Source: Candidatus Syntropharchaeum sp.
GTDB taxonomy: Archaea; Halobacteriota; Syntropharchaeia; Syntropharchaeales; Syntropharchaeaceae
Direction of reading: 5' to 3'
NCBI GenBank assembly: GCA_026134025.1
Contig: JAOQII010000007.1
Coordinates: 1 to 49,483 of the forward strand
DNA length: 49,483 bases
Shown: piece by piece, positions 28,656 to 40,765 of the stretch
Layout of the letters: the number at the start of each line of letters is the position of its first letter
Numbering within the stretch: the first letter of the stretch is position 1
Notes under the pieces: model-generated
Seen by the model: the letters and a program-made list of their open reading frames with translations, nothing else
Told to the model about the DNA's origin: nothing
The model's database searches: none
Program-made: the position numbers and the translations under genes

Positions 28656-29380
28656 ATGCAACATGGTACTATTTTGAGAGAGATCTCGTTAAATGGATCC
28701 GCGGAAAGGTGACGGTATTCTCACATCTGGTGACCCCTGCGGCATGGCTCATATTTGTTGGGCTTACACTCCCTGTGACATTCACTGATAATTATCTTGA
28801 GTATCTCACTCCCGGTATCATGGTGATGAGTGTACTCTTCGCAGCCCTCCAGAGCGGAAACCTCGTAATATTTGATAAAGTACTGGGATTTCTGAATAAG
28901 TTTTTTGCCATGCCTCCACCGAGAGAGAGTTATCTCTTTGGCACGATCCTGTTTATAACATTTCGGGGCATGATACAGGCAACTGTGATATTTTGTGTCG
29001 CAGTCTTACTTGGAATTACCATCTACAGCCTGAAGAGCGTTCTCTTAACATACGTTGTCCTCTTCCTCTTTGGAATACTCTTTGCCTCGATTGCAACAAC
29101 CATCGCACTTGCGGTTGATGACCACGATGGATATGCTGCGATAAACAGCATGATCAGTATGCCCCTATTTTTCACAAGCACAGCTCTGATGCCCTATGAT
29201 AAGATGCCAGACTGGCTCCAGATGGTGGCATCGGTGAATCCGGTAAGCTATGCTATCGATAACGCGAGAGCGCTCCTGAGTGGAAGCGATCCAGTGATAG
29301 GGGAGATTGTGATGCTTGCAGTGGGGGCTGTGATCGTACTTACGATCTGTAGTTATCTCTTCAGGAGAGCGACATTGTGA
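28652..29380 (+). CDS. ABC-2 type transporter permease
   Basis: ATGA overlap with ATPase; multi-[21 protein letters not shown]...[13 protein letters not shown]. Confidence 0.8.
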   Translation: MNATWYYFERDLVKWIRGKVTVFSHLVTPAAWLIFVGLTLPVTFTDNYLEYLTPGIMVMSVLFAALQSGNLVIFDKVLGFLNKFFAMPPPRESYLFGTILFITFRGMIQATVIFCVAVLLGITIYSLKSVLLTYVVLFLFGILFASIATTIALAVDDHDGYAAINSMISMPLFFTSTALMPYDKMPDWLQMVASVNPVSYAIDNARALLSGSDPVIGEIVMLAVGAVIVLTICSYLFRRATL

Positions 29381-29402
29381 TACGAACTGTACAGATAAGG
29401 AG

Positions 29403-31505
29403 ATGATTGGAATGCACCATATAGAAAGAAAGATACTTCCTTTCACCGCGATCGTGGGGCAGGAGAAGATGAAGAAAGCACTGATCCTGAACGCCATCAA
29501 TCCAAAGATCGGTGGTGTCCTGATCAGGGGCGAGAAGGGAACTGCTAAATCCACGGCAGTACGGGCGCTTGCAGAACTGCTTCCTGAGATCGAGGTCGTA
29601 AACGGCTGTTCTTTTAACTGTAATCCCAGAGACGTGAAAGAGATGTGTGATATCTGCTATGGGCGTATGAAGGGGGGTGAAAAACTTGAAAGCATAAAGA
29701 GAAGAGCCCGTGTCATAGATCTTCCGCTTGGCGCAACCGAAGATAGGGTTGTTGGCACGCTTAACATAGAGAAAGCGATCAAGGAGGGGATACGGGCACT
29801 TGAGCCTGGAATACTGGCAGCCGCAAATCGTGGAATCCTCTACATCGATGAGGTGAACCTTCTGGATGATCACGTCGCTGATGTTCTTCTGGATGCAGCC
29901 GCGATGGGTGTTAACCTCGTCGAGCGAGAAGGGGTCTCTGTGGCTCACCCGTCCAGATTTATCCTGGTCGGAACGATGAACCCTGAAGAAGGTGAGCTCA
30001 GACCACAGCTCCTTGATCGGTTCGGATTGCAGGTTAATGTTGAGAGCCTGGATGATGCTGATTCACGCGTTGAGATTGTAAAGATTGCAGAAAGCTTTGA
30101 AACCGATACAGATGAATGCATAGCAAAATTTAAGGATCAGCAGCTTGAGCTGAGCGAGAGAATCGTTTCAGCAAAGTCGCGCCTTCCTGAGGTTAAAATC
30201 TCTGATGACCTTCTCAGAACAACTGCCAGGATGTGCATCGAGCTTGGTGTAAAGACACATCGTGCCGAGATTGTGATAACCCGAACCGCAAAGACGATTG
30301 CAGCGTTCGATGATCGTCAGGAGGTCACGCTCGATGATATAAAAGAGGCGATGGAACTTGCACTGCCACACAGAATGCGAAAGCGTCCCTTTGAGCCGCC
30401 ACAGCTTGATACCGAGAAGCTCGATGATATGATGAAGGAGCAGAATGAAAATGAAGAAAAAAAGCAGGAGAGCAGAGAGAAGAAGGATCAGGATGAACAT
30501 AAGCAGGATCGCGAGCACAACCAGCAACAGGAGCCGCAAAATCCACCTGATGATGGGGATGAGAGATCAGAGATGGAGCAGTCTGAGTCAGTCTTTGAGA
30601 TAGGGGATCCAATCGATATTAGCAGCGTGCGACCAAAAGAGAGGCAGGACAGGCTATATCGCAGAAAGACATCTGGCAGACGGATTCCATCGCTTGCGCG
30701 TTTCAATCGTGGTCGTTATGCTCGCCACACCATGCCACGGGGAAAGCCCACCGATATCGCTATAGACGCAACGATCCGCGCTGCTGCACCATACCAGAAG
30801 GATCGTGGTGTCAGCGCCATTGGCAAAAATGCCATCATCCTCAAAAATCAGGATATCAGGGAAAAGATCAGGGTCGGGAAGGTCTCAACCGCAACCCTCT
30901 TTGTGGTAGATGCCTCTGGCTCGATGGGCGCCTCAAATCGGATGGAGAGTGCCAAGGGTGCCATCATGTCGCTTCTCATGGATTCTTATCAAAAACGAGA
31001 TAGGGTTGGAATGGTTGCGTTCAAAGGCGATGGTGCAGATGTGCTACTTCCACTCTCTTCAAGTGTCGATCTTGCATTTGAAAGGCTCAGAACGCTTCCA
31101 ACCGGTGGGAGGACACCACTTGGTGCAGGACTCATGAGGGGCCTGAACCTCCTTCTTGGTGAGAAGCGAAAGAATGAAGAGACGATCTCGATGATGGTCT
31201 TAATCTCGGATGGCAGGGCAAATGTTCCAATCGTGGAAGGTAGATCTGAGAGGATAAGAGAAGAACTCGTTGCGATTGCAGAAGAAGCAAGATCTTCCGG
31301 TATTCATGTGGTTATTCTTGATACCGAATCCACCGGTAATTCGTTTGTGAAGATGCAGCTTGGGTACTGTAAAGAGATCGCAGATCATGCAGGAGGACGG
31401 TATTTTTCGCTTGATCGCCTTTCAGGGAGGGAAGTCCACGATATTGTCTCATCTGAGCAGGAACTTCTGACAGAGATCTACTCGATGGGTGGTCGTGTAT
31501 CATGA
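29403..31505 (+). CDS. Mg-chelatase-type AAA+/VWA fusion (ChlI-ChlD / BchI-BchD-like) chelatase subunit
   Basis: [55 protein letters not shown]; charged linker; [16 protein letters not shown]. Confidence 0.9.
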   Translation: MIGMHHIERKILPFTAIVGQEKMKKALILNAINPKIGGVLIRGEKGTAKSTAVRALAELLPEIEVVNGCSFNCNPRDVKEMCDICYGRMKGGEKLESIKRRARVIDLPLGATEDRVVGTLNIEKAIKEGIRALEPGILAAANRGILYIDEVNLLDDHVADVLLDAAAMGVNLVEREGVSVAHPSRFILVGTMNPEEGELRPQLLDRFGLQVNVESLDDADSRVEIVKIAESFETDTDECIAKFKDQQLELSERIVSAKSRLPEVKISDDLLRTTARMCIELGVKTHRAEIVITRTAKTIAAFDDRQEVTLDDIKEAMELALPHRMRKRPFEPPQLDTEKLDDMMKEQNENEEKKQESREKKDQDEHKQDREHNQQQEPQNPPDDGDERSEMEQSESVFEIGDPIDISSVRPKERQDRLYRRKTSGRRIPSLARFNRGRYARHTMPRGKPTDIAIDATIRAAAPYQKDRGVSAIGKNAIILKNQDIREKIRVGKVSTATLFVVDASGSMGASNRMESAKGAIMSLLMDSYQKRDRVGMVAFKGDGADVLLPLSSSVDLAFERLRTLPTGGRTPLGAGLMRGLNLLLGEKRKNEETISMMVLISDGRANVPIVEGRSERIREELVAIAEEARSSGIHVVILDTESTGNSFVKMQLGYCKEIADHAGGRYFSLDRLSGREVHDIVSSEQELLTEIYSMGGRVS

Positions 31506-34500
31506 AGATTGGATGCATCATGTGGAGCGGGTACATCGCAACAATGGCAGAGGCTGCACGTGAGCTTGACTTTCTTGAGATGAACCTCAAATCTCTGAAG
31601 GATCTTGAGGATGCGAGAAAGCGGGGTGAGTTTCTCGATTACCTTGAGAATGAAGCTGATGTAATCCTTGTATTGCACTCAGGCTTCGACGGGACGCTCG
31701 ATGAGATTCTATCCCAGGTTAAGGATAAGTTTATCATATCTTTTGGCTATACTGCCTCTCATCTATCTCCAGAGGTGAGTCCCGAGCAGGCAGAGACGAT
31801 CTATCGCTATCTTCGGCTTGGAGGGGTTAACAATCTAAAGAATGCGCTTTTATTTATCGCAAAGGAGTTCTTCGGGATCGATATTGAGGTTGAACCTCCA
31901 GCAGAGACGCCATGGGATGGGATATATCACCCCAGGTCTCCTGTTCCTTTCTACTCGATCGAGGATTATATCGAATGGTATGGAGAGGAGCGGATAGGGA
32001 GAAATCCAACTGCTGGAATAATCTTCTACAAGACCCATCTTGTCATCGACGATCTTGAAGTTGAGGATGTGCTCATCAAGACTTTAGAGGGGCGTGGTCT
32101 CAATGTCATTCCGGTATTCTCATGGGGCTTTCCAAACCAGGAGCTTGGAATTAGAGAGAACCATGACGTCATTAACGATTACTTTATGAGAGATGGCAAA
32201 CCCATCATAGATCTCCTGATCGATCTCCAATCCTCATTCCTGATACACACTGGTGATCGAAGTATTCTGGAAGAGATGGACGTCCCGATCATAAAGGGTG
32301 TGATAGTATATCATAGAAGTGAGGATGAATGGCAGGATGATGAACATGGGCTTGGTGGTGAGCTTGTATGGTCGGTTGTCATGCCCGAGTTTGAGGGGAT
32401 AATAGAGCCACTCGTTACAGGTTCAAGGGTGAGAGAAGAGATAGGAGGAGGGACATTTGAACGCTTCTCTCCGATAGAAGAGCGAGTTTCTCATCTCGCA
32501 GATAGGGTTTTGAAGTGGGTCAATCTCAGGAAAAAACCAAAAATAGAGCGAAAGATCGTATTCATCCTTCATAACAATCCATGTTCAGGGCTTGAGGCAA
32601 ACGTTGGTGGAGGATCAAACCTCGATACACTCGAGAGCGTCGTAAGGATTCTGAAAAGGATGAAAGAAGAGGGCTACTCGATAGAAGACATACCAGCTGA
32701 TGGCAGAGAGCTTATAGATCGGATAATGGATAGAAAGGCAATATCAGACTTCAGGTGGACATCTATTGATGAGATCGTTGAGAAAGGTGGTGCGATTTGC
32801 CTTCTTGATGAAGAAGAGTACAGGTCATGGTTTGATGGACTCCCAGGTGATGTTAGGGAGAGGATGATCGAAAGCTGGGGCACACCTCCAGGGAATGCGA
32901 TGGTATATGATGGCAGGATCGTTATAACCGGGCTTGATCTTGGGAATGTGCTTGTTTGCACCCAGCCAAAGCGGGGATGTTATGGTGCAAGATGTGATGG
33001 AAGTGTCTGTAAGATCCTCCATGATCCAGATGTTCCACCAACACATCAGTATCTTGCGACATACAGGTTTTTTGAGAGGGTCTGGGGTGCGGACGGAATC
33101 GTTCACGTCGGGACGCACGGAAACATCGAGTTTCTGCCAGGAAAGTCTGTTGGGCTCTCAGGAAGCTGTTATCCGGATATCGCGATTGGAAGTCTACCCC
33201 ACCTCTACATCTACTCGGTTGATAACCCTTCGGAAGGTATCGTTGCAAAGCGAAGGTCGTATGCGACACTTGTAGATTATATGCTTCCTGTGATGACAGC
33301 AAGCGGAACGTACGGAAAGCTAAATGAGCTTGAGCAGCTTCTGGGAGAGTATGAGCTTGCAAAGGTGGGAGATCATGCAAGGGCGCATGCACTTGAGCAT
33401 CTGATACTTGAGGCGATCGATGAGGCGAATCTCGGTGATGAGATCGGATTTTCTGAGGAGATGGCATTTGAAGAGGTTGTAAAAATAACACATGATGCAA
33501 TCTCGAGGATAAAAGGATCGCTTATAAACAGGGGGCTTCACATATTCGGAGAAGTTCCCGAGGGGGAAATGAAGGTTGAGCTTATAACATCGATGATACG
33601 TTTCGATGAGGATGTGAAGAAGCTCTTTGGTGATGATCGGGATCGTCTCAGGGAGGCTGTATCAGGTATCCTTGAGGGCAAAGATGACGTGATCGCTCCC
33701 CAGGTTAAAGACGTCTCAGAAAGGATCGATCGCTGCAAAAACGAGATCGAGAATCTTCTTCATGGATTTGACGGAGGTTACATAGAACCAGGACCCTCCG
33801 GACTTCCAACCCGGGGCAGGTGGGATGTGCTTCCCACAGGAAGAAACTTCTACACACTCGATCCGAGAAGAATTCCCACGAGGGCTGCATGGAGGGTTGG
33901 GAGAAAGCTTGCAACAGGTTTAATAGAAAAGTATGAGCGTGAAACTGGCAGGATTCCTGAAAACTGCGGGATGATACTCTTCTCAACCGATATAACATGG
34001 GCAGATGGTGAGGAGCTTTCACAGATCTTTTACCTCATAGGCGTTGAGCCTGAATGGGATGAATCTGGAAGGGTCAACGGGTTCAGAATAATCCCGCTTG
34101 ATGAGCTTGGAAGACCGAGGATCGATGTTACTGTGAGAATCAGCGGGATAATGAGAGATTCATTCATGCAGATCATCGAACTTCTCGATGATGCGATAAG
34201 ACGGGTTTCAGAGCTTGATGAACCCCCTGAGCTGAATTTTATTAGAAAGCATGCGCTGGCGCAGGCAAACGCAGGACAGGAGTGGTCGCGTGCTGCAACA
34301 AGGATATTTGGATCAAAGCCAGGGACGTACGGTGCAGGGGTTAACCTTGCGGTCAATGCATCGGCATGGAAAGATGAAGAGGATCTTGCTGATGTATTTG
34401 TTTACTGGAGTGGCTATGCCTATGGAAAAGGAATCGATGGTAAGGAATCCCACGAGGAACTTTTGAATCAGCTTAAAACGGTTGATCTTTCCTTCAGATC

Positions 34501-35125
34501 CAACCCAACGGATGAGCATGATCTCTTCGGATGCTGCTGCTACTTCGGATATCATGGAGGATTGACCGTTGCTGCACGCTCCCTTTCAGGGAAAGAGGTT
34601 AAGGCTTACCATGGTGATACGAGAGATCCTTCGGATGTACGGGTGACGGATCTCAAAGATGAGATAAAGCGGGTTGTGAGGACAAAGCTTCTAAATCCAA
34701 AGTGGATCGAGGGGATGAAGGAGCATGGATACAGGGGGGCGTCTGAGATCTCTGGCAAGGTTACAAGGGTTTATGGCTGGCAGGCAACCACGCATGAGGT
34801 GGATGACTGGGTCTTCGATGATATAGCCCGGACATATATCCTTGATGATGATATGCGAGCGTTCTTTGAGGAGAACAACCCTTATGCACTTGAGGAGATG
34901 GGAAGAAGGCTACTGGAGGCTTATGAGCGGGATCTCTGGGACCCTGATCCTGAAGTCTTGGATGAACTCAAGAGATACTACCTGGAAATCGAGGGATGGA
35001 TCGAGGGGCGAATGGGGGGTGTCTCCGGGGTCCAGGGAGGATCGATCGATGTTTTTACGATGGAAGAGGTTGAGGAGTGGAAGGAGCGAATGGAGAAGGT
35101 AAAGAGGTACGAGAAGGAGGTGTAG
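31502..35125 (+). CDS. cobN: CobN/Mg-chelatase H-like chelatase large subunit
   Basis: 1207 aa; ATGA overlap with Chl[83 protein letters not shown]. Confidence 0.88.
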   Translation: MKIGCIMWSGYIATMAEAARELDFLEMNLKSLKDLEDARKRGEFLDYLENEADVILVLHSGFDGTLDEILSQVKDKFIISFGYTASHLSPEVSPEQAETIYRYLRLGGVNNLKNALLFIAKEFFGIDIEVEPPAETPWDGIYHPRSPVPFYSIEDYIEWYGEERIGRNPTAGIIFYKTHLVIDDLEVEDVLIKTLEGRGLNVIPVFSWGFPNQELGIRENHDVINDYFMRDGKPIIDLLIDLQSSFLIHTGDRSILEEMDVPIIKGVIVYHRSEDEWQDDEHGLGGELVWSVVMPEFEGIIEPLVTGSRVREEIGGGTFERFSPIEERVSHLADRVLKWVNLRKKPKIERKIVFILHNNPCSGLEANVGGGSNLDTLESVVRILKRMKEEGYSIEDIPADGRELIDRIMDRKAISDFRWTSIDEIVEKGGAICLLDEEEYRSWFDGLPGDVRERMIESWGTPPGNAMVYDGRIVITGLDLGNVLVCTQPKRGCYGARCDGSVCKILHDPDVPPTHQYLATYRFFERVWGADGIVHVGTHGNIEFLPGKSVGLSGSCYPDIAIGSLPHLYIYSVDNPSEGIVAKRRSYATLVDYMLPVMTASGTYGKLNELEQLLGEYELAKVGDHARAHALEHLILEAIDEANLGDEIGFSEEMAFEEVVKITHDAISRIKGSLINRGLHIFGEVPEGEMKVELITSMIRFDEDVKKLFGDDRDRLREAVSGILEGKDDVIAPQVKDVSERIDRCKNEIENLLHGFDGGYIEPGPSGLPTRGRWDVLPTGRNFYTLDPRRIPTRAAWRVGRKLATGLIEKYERETGRIPENCGMILFSTDITWADGEELSQIFYLIGVEPEWDESGRVNGFRIIPLDELGRPRIDVTVRISGIMRDSFMQIIELLDDAIRRVSELDEPPELNFIRKHALAQANAGQEWSRAATRIFGSKPGTYGAGVNLAVNASAWKDEEDLADVFVYWSGYAYGKGIDGKESHEELLNQLKTVDLSFRSNPTDEHDLFGCCCYFGYHGGLTVAARSLSGKEVKAYHGDTRDPSDVRVTDLKDEIKRVVRTKLLNPKWIEGMKEHGYRGASEISGKVTRVYGWQATTHEVDDWVFDDIARTYILDDDMRAFFEENNPYALEEMGRRLLEAYERDLWDPDPEVLDELKRYYLEIEGWIEGRMGGVSGVQGGSIDVFTMEEVEEWKERMEKVKRYEKEV

Positions 35126-35247
35126 CGATGGGCTGGCAAGAGTTTTTCCAAAAGCACGATCCCTGTATAAACATAGATCGATCAAGCATTCCTCGCCTTT
35201 CAGCTGCTCTTATGCTCAAATGTAGAGATATGATCCATTCAAGTCGG

Positions 35248-37668
35248 TTACTCCACGATCTTCGCAACTCCAACGACGCGATCTCCGTTACCCTCAGCCA
35301 ATCGCATAACTCGCACACCCTGGGTGTTTCTGCCTATTACTCGTATATCAGTAACACGCTGGCGTATCACAAGACCGTTCTGCGTTGTTATCATGATCTC
35401 ATCATCATCCTTGACCGAGATCATCCCGGCTACCATCCCATTTCGCACGGTCGTTACAATATTTATAACGCCCTTACCACCCCTCTTGTGGATTGGATAA
35501 TTCTCAAAGTTCGTTCTTTTTCCGTAGCCGTTCTCTGTCAGCGTAAGAAGTGTCTCATCCTCTCGCAAAACCACCATGCTTATGACATTATCACCCTCTT
35601 CGAGCCTGATTCCTCTGACGCCACGTGCAGTTCTTCCCATCGGCCGCACATCAGATTCTGAGAACCGCACAGCTTTCCCGAATCGTGATCCAAGAATTAT
35701 ATCCTCTTCTCCAGCTGTGAATCTAACACCTACGACTTCGTCACCCTCTTTAAGTCCGATTGCGATCTTTCCAGCCTTTGTAACATTCTTGAACGCAGAT
35801 GCCACGGTCTTCTTGACCATTCCACTACGGGTTGCAAAGAATAGATAATGTTCGTCGTCAAAGTCTGCCGCACGAGAGATCGCAACAACTCGTTCATCCT
35901 GATCAAGGTTTAGAAGGTTTATGATCGGTTTTCCTCTCGTCTGACGAGTTCCTGTAGGGATTTCATAGACCTTCTGCTTGAAAACCCTTCCACGATTTGT
36001 GAAGTAAAGCAGAAAATCATGCATCGATGCTGAGATTATATCCTCGACCCAGTCCTCTTCCTTTGTTCCCATACCGATTACGCCCTTCCCACCCCTTGCC
36101 TGACTTCTGAAAACTTCTGTGGGCATCCGTTTTATGTATCCTGTGTGCGTGATCCCGATCACCATCGGCTCGTCAGAGATCAAATCCTCGAGATCTATCT
36201 CACCAGGTTCATGCATGATCTCAGTCCTTCTACGATCTCCATACTTCTCTTTTAGTTCGAGAAGTTCTTCCCTGATGATCCCGATTATCTTAGCTTCATC
36301 TGCAAGAATACCCTCAAGCTCATCGATTCGCGCTTTTAGCTCCTCATGCTCATCCTCAAGCTTCTGCCGCTCAAGGGCGGTCAGACGCTGGAGTCTCATA
36401 TTGAGGATCTCTTTTGCCTGGATCTCCGAAAGATTTAGAAACCCCTGAAGTGAATTTTTTGCGGCATCAACATTCTCAGCCGATTTTATGATTTTGATGA
36501 CCCGATCTATATCAGCGAGTGCGATAAGGAGACCTTCAACGATATGAAACCTGTTTTTTGCCTTTTTGAGGTCAAATTCGGTTCTTCTTCTGATAATCTC
36601 CTGCCTGTGAGTTATGTAATGCGTGATAAGTTTTTTAATCCCGAGAACCTCTGGCACACCATCAACGAGTGCGAGGTTTATGATTCCAAAGCTCGTCTCC
36701 ATCTCTGTATGTCTGTAAAGCTGATTGAGGACGATATCTGGGTTTACGCCACCTTTAAGCTCGATAACGATCCGCATACCTTTTTTGTCAGACTCATCCC
36801 TCAGATCGCTGATGCCCTGGATTGTTTTATCCCTTACAAAACCTGCGATCTTCTCGATCAACCTCGACTTGTTGACCTGATATGGTATCTCAGAGACGAT
36901 GATCCTGGATCGTTTTCCCACCTCTTCAACCTCTGCCCGCGCACGGATCTTGATACTACCTCTACCCGTCTCATACGCAGTCCGCACACCCGCGGTTCCC
37001 ATGATGATTCCACCAGTAGGAAAGTCTGGCGCACGAATCTTTGTCGCAATCTCAGGTGTTGAGACATCAGGGTTATCAAGAACCATCAAAATCCCGTCAA
37101 CGACCTCTGACAGGTTATGAGGTGGCATATTGGTTGCCATTCCAACAGCGATTCCAGAAGATCCGTTTATCAGTAAATTTGGAAGTTTTGCAGGGAGTAT
37201 GGTTGGTTCTTTAAGTGTTTCATCAAAATTCGGGATAAAATCGACCGTCTCCTTCTTTATGTCCTCCAGCATAGAATCAGCGATCTTTGCAAGCCTCGCC
37301 TCGGTGTAACGCATCGCAGCAGCAGCATCGCCATCCACTGATCCAAAGTTTCCCTGTCCATCAATCAGCGGATAACGGAGTGAGAAGCTTTGCACCATCC
37401 GAACCAGGGCGTCGTAGATCGACATATCGCCGTGCGGGTGATACTTCCCAAGCACATCACCCACAATCCTTGCGGTCTTTCTGTACGCCTTATCTGCACT
37501 CAGACCCATATCAAACATTGCATAAAGGATCCTGCGATGCACGGGCTTTAAACCATCCCTTACGTCTGGTAACGCCCTCCCCACGATCACGCTCATCGCA
37601 TAATCGATATAGGAACTCTTCATCTCCTCTTCTATGCTGACAGGTATAACCCGCTCAGAGATTGCCAT
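35248..37668 (-). CDS. gyrA: DNA gyrase subunit A
   Basis: [72 protein letters not shown]-terminal beta-pinwheel repeats. Confidence 0.95.
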   Translation of the reverse strand: MAISERVIPVSIEEEMKSSYIDYAMSVIVGRALPDVRDGLKPVHRRILYAMFDMGLSADKAYRKTARIVGDVLGKYHPHGDMSIYDALVRMVQSFSLRYPLIDGQGNFGSVDGDAAAAMRYTEARLAKIADSMLEDIKKETVDFIPNFDETLKEPTILPAKLPNLLINGSSGIAVGMATNMPPHNLSEVVDGILMVLDNPDVSTPEIATKIRAPDFPTGGIIMGTAGVRTAYETGRGSIKIRARAEVEEVGKRSRIIVSEIPYQVNKSRLIEKIAGFVRDKTIQGISDLRDESDKKGMRIVIELKGGVNPDIVLNQLYRHTEMETSFGIINLALVDGVPEVLGIKKLITHYITHRQEIIRRRTEFDLKKAKNRFHIVEGLLIALADIDRVIKIIKSAENVDAAKNSLQGFLNLSEIQAKEILNMRLQRLTALERQKLEDEHEELKARIDELEGILADEAKIIGIIREELLELKEKYGDRRRTEIMHEPGEIDLEDLISDEPMVIGITHTGYIKRMPTEVFRSQARGGKGVIGMGTKEEDWVEDIISASMHDFLLYFTNRGRVFKQKVYEIPTGTRQTRGKPIINLLNLDQDERVVAISRAADFDDEHYLFFATRSGMVKKTVASAFKNVTKAGKIAIGLKEGDEVVGVRFTAGEEDIILGSRFGKAVRFSESDVRPMGRTARGVRGIRLEEGDNVISMVVLREDETLLTLTENGYGKRTNFENYPIHKRGGKGVINIVTTVRNGMVAGMISVKDDDEIMITTQNGLVIRQRVTDIRVIGRNTQGVRVMRLAEGNGDRVVGVAKIVE

Positions 37669-37747
37669 ATCAAAAAAACTACCCCTTGAACCTACTTAAA
37701 ACTTGTGAAGTAAAACCCTAAATAGAATAATATCTGATGGTTGTACG

Positions 37748-39829
37748 ATGGATGACACGGGCGTTGAACGGTGGATGGAGTTTTTAAGAAGATATTACAG
37801 CGATGAGGTGCGGGAGCTCTCAGTGTATTATCCCGATAAGAAAAGTCTATATGTCGATTTTCAGGATATCGAGCGGTTTGATCCTGGACTTGCATCTGAG
37901 CTTATCGAGAATCCGACAGAACTTCTTCGTCTGGCAAATGAAGCCCTAAAGAAGAGCGATCTCTCAACGGGTGGGGAGATGCCTGATGCACACTTCAGGG
38001 TGGTAAAACTTCCCAGAAAACTCCCGATAAGGGATATCAGGGGGCACCATATCAATAAGCTCATCGCGGTAGATGGACTTGTGAGAAAGGTCGCAGATGT
38101 GAGACCCAAGGTGAGGGTTGCCCATTTTGAGTGCGTGAAATGCCACACGATAAACAAAGTTGTGCAGCAGGGGCTCACATTCAGAGAACCGAGAACCTGC
38201 GGCGAAGGCTCGGACGAGGAAGGTTGCAAGAGTAGTGGTAAGATATTCAGATTCTTGAAGGATGCCTCAGCGTATATCGATGCACAGAAGATCAGGATAC
38301 AGGAGTATCCAGAGAATTTGAGGGGTGGTGAGCAGCCACAGACGCTTGATATTGAAGTCGAGGATGATATAGCAGGAAATACAATGCCAGGTGATCGTAT
38401 AGTCATGAACGGCATCCTGAGGTCATACCAGCGGCGAAGCAAGACCGGAGTCCGAACGCCAATCTTTGATATATATCTCGATGGGCTTTCGATTGAGATG
38501 GAGGAGCAGGAGTTTGAGGAACTCAAGATCACAAAGGAGGATGAGGAGAAGATAAAAGAGTTGAAAGACGACCCAAAGGTTTACGAGAAGATTGTACGCT
38601 CGATCGCACCCTCGATATTTGGGTATGAAAATATAAAGGAAGCGATGGCACTCCAGTTATTCTCTGGGGTCGCAAAAGACCTTCCTGATGGGGGGAGGAT
38701 CAGGGGGGATATCCATACACTTGTTGTGGGTGATCCAGGAATCGCAAAGTCACAACTCTTGAGGTATGCTTCTAAGATTGCCCCACGCGGGATTTATACA
38801 TCAGGAAAGAGTACAACGAGCGCAGGTTTGACCGCAACAGCTGTGAGGGATGAGTTCGGGGATGGAAAATGGACGCTTGAGGCGGGAGCACTTGTTCTGG
38901 CTGATAAAGGTCTTGCAGCAGTTGATGAGATTGATAAGATGGAGAAGAAGGATCAATCAGCCCTGCACGAGGCCATGGAGCAGCAGACAGTTTCTGTGGC
39001 AAAGGCGGGAATTCTGGCAACACTGAAATCAAGGTGTGCCCTTCTGGGTGCGGCAAACCCGAAGTATGGGAGGTTTGACCGTTATGAGCCGATCTCAGTC
39101 CAGATTGAGATGTCCCCAACGCTTCTGTCAAGGTTCGATCTCATATTCACACTCACAGATGACCCTGATGAAGTTCTCGATACACAGATCGCAGAGCATA
39201 TCCTGGAATCGCACTATGCAGGTGAACTCAGGGCGAAAAATGAGGGTGATGGAGAAGGGGGTGACTTTTTCAAAGCAAATGTACCTGAGATCCCGCCCGA
39301 CCTCCTGAGAAAATATATCGCATACTCACGGAGAAATATCTTTCCTGTGATGAGTGAGGAGGCACGGGATGAGTTCAAGCGGTTCTATGTCGATCTTCGG
39401 TCTCAGGGGATCGGTTCTGATGCACCTGTTCCTGTTACAGCAAGACAGCTCGAGGCACTTGTGAGACTGGGTGAGGCGAGTGCAAGAATGAGGCTTGATG
39501 ATACAGTGATGCTTGATGATGCGAGACGTATCATCAAGATCGTCAAGGACAGTCTCTCGCAGGTGGGAGTTGATCCAGAGACTGGCAGACTGGATGCAGA
39601 CTGGATCGCTGTTGGAACAACGAAAACACGCCGAGATCGTGCGAAGATCATACGGGATATCGTCAGAGGCTTGATAAAAGAGCATGGTGGTCACGCCCCT
39701 ATTGATGAGGTTCTTGATCTGGCAGAATCAGATGGGATTGAGCGGCAGAAGGCAGAGGAGATCGTTGAAGGGCTCCTGCGTGATGGGACATTCTTCAGTC
39801 CAAAGCATGGGATGATCGGGCTGCCGTGA
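37748..39829 (+). CDS. mcm: Replicative helicase MCM (no intein visible)
   Basis: GDPGIAKSQLLRYASKIAPRGIYTSGKSTTSAGLTATAVRDEF; VDEIDKM; SRFDLIF; N-terminal zinc-binding region. Confidence 0.95.
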   Translation: MDDTGVERWMEFLRRYYSDEVRELSVYYPDKKSLYVDFQDIERFDPGLASELIENPTELLRLANEALKKSDLSTGGEMPDAHFRVVKLPRKLPIRDIRGHHINKLIAVDGLVRKVADVRPKVRVAHFECVKCHTINKVVQQGLTFREPRTCGEGSDEEGCKSSGKIFRFLKDASAYIDAQKIRIQEYPENLRGGEQPQTLDIEVEDDIAGNTMPGDRIVMNGILRSYQRRSKTGVRTPIFDIYLDGLSIEMEEQEFEELKITKEDEEKIKELKDDPKVYEKIVRSIAPSIFGYENIKEAMALQLFSGVAKDLPDGGRIRGDIHTLVVGDPGIAKSQLLRYASKIAPRGIYTSGKSTTSAGLTATAVRDEFGDGKWTLEAGALVLADKGLAAVDEIDKMEKKDQSALHEAMEQQTVSVAKAGILATLKSRCALLGAANPKYGRFDRYEPISVQIEMSPTLLSRFDLIFTLTDDPDEVLDTQIAEHILESHYAGELRAKNEGDGEGGDFFKANVPEIPPDLLRKYIAYSRRNIFPVMSEEARDEFKRFYVDLRSQGIGSDAPVPVTARQLEALVRLGEASARMRLDDTVMLDDARRIIKIVKDSLSQVGVDPETGRLDADWIAVGTTKTRRDRAKIIRDIVRGLIKEHGGHAPIDEVLDLAESDGIERQKAEEIVEGLLRDGTFFSPKHGMIGLP

Positions 39830-39904
39830 GATTAAACTTATGAGAGGGTGATAGAGGTGAATATTAATTCTTTGCCAATATATAAGTTAAGCTTTCTAAA
39901 AGGT

Positions 39905-40363
39905 CTACCGCGTTATCAGCATCTCTGCAGCCTCTGGATTGTATGACCAATCCTCTGGTAATACATGCTCTCTTCGATAGTACTTAACAAGCCGTCGTAT
40001 CTTTGATTCGGTCAATCCAAGCGCCCTTTTGTTGTGAAGATCTTTTTTATTACTATCCATATGTTTCCTGAGACGAAGTGCCTTTATAATGAGATTCTCA
40101 AGATCTTCAGGTACTTTTATAGCCGTTCCCTGCTCTTCAAGGATTTTTGAGATTTTCTTACCGGTCACAAGCCGCGTCGAGGTAATGCCGTGCGTATCCC
40201 TCAATATCATCCCTATCATGCTCGTCGAGTATCCCTGGGCATAGAGCTGTGCTACCGTCTCCTCAACATCCTGGGAGGTTAGATTGAGCCACTCTGGGAT
40301 CTCTTTACGGTATGGTTTTGTTGAACCTGACTTTCCCTTCCGTCTGGCATACATCCTTGCCAT
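39905..40363 (-). CDS. rps15: 30S ribosomal protein S15 (archaeal)
   Basis: MARMYARRKGKSGSTKPYRKEIPEWLNLTSQDVEETVAQLYAQGYSTSMIGMILRDTHGI. Confidence 0.93.
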   Translation of the reverse strand: MARMYARRKGKSGSTKPYRKEIPEWLNLTSQDVEETVAQLYAQGYSTSMIGMILRDTHGITSTRLVTGKKISKILEEQGTAIKVPEDLENLIIKALRLRKHMDSNKKDLHNKRALGLTESKIRRLVKYYRREHVLPEDWSYNPEAAEMLITR

Positions 40364-40422
40364 TACGCTTCACCGATCATCCTTAATATCAGGGTGTATT
40401 TAAGAGTTAAGTCTCCTGCTCT

Positions 40423-40660
40423 TCATCTGTACATGTAGCATCCCAACTTATATCTACACGTTCTCTCCAATAGATTTCTCAGCCCTCCTCTCAACCTCTC
40501 AGCAAACCGTTCTCTCTTTCCATTCGTTTGAAGGTGTTTTATCCTTGCCGCAAGTTCCACTTTCGCCTGTTTCTCTGAATTCTTTGATTATCTGATGGGT
40601 TCGTTTGACCATTCTCAGTATCTCCCTCTTCGTTAGCTTTCTCACATGGCGATCCTGTTG
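40423..40660 (-). pseudogene. Possible decayed/frameshifted small gene
   Basis: Minus strand encodes HVRKLTKREILRMVKRTHQIIKEFRE then, in another frame, EKQAKVELAARIKHLQTNGKRERFAERLRGGLRNLLERTCRYKLGCYMYR*. Confidence 0.25.
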
Positions 40661-40765
40661 GATTGTAAAGTTATTTTGGGATACTACAACTACAATGAAT
40701 AAAAAAACCCAAATCCTTATAAGTAAGCGTGGAGATTACATTTTAAGACCTGATTTAGCGATTAG

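Noticed and set aside
29361-29948. 195-aa minus-strand ORF opposite ChlI
   Set aside because: Antisense to AAA+ core; no plausible signals
32922-33500. 192-aa minus-strand ORF within cobN
   Set aside because: Antisense to a conserved CobN core; His/Ser-rich composition typical of spurious frames
36544-37062. 172-aa plus-strand ORF within gyrA
   Set aside because: Antisense to conserved GyrA sequence
37861-38532. 223-aa minus-strand ORF within mcm
   Set aside because: Antisense to recognisable MCM N-terminal domain
37748-39829. Possible intein in MCM (a frequent archaeal insertion site)
   Set aside because: Walker A, Walker B and arginine-finger regions are contiguous with normal spacing; no intein motifs
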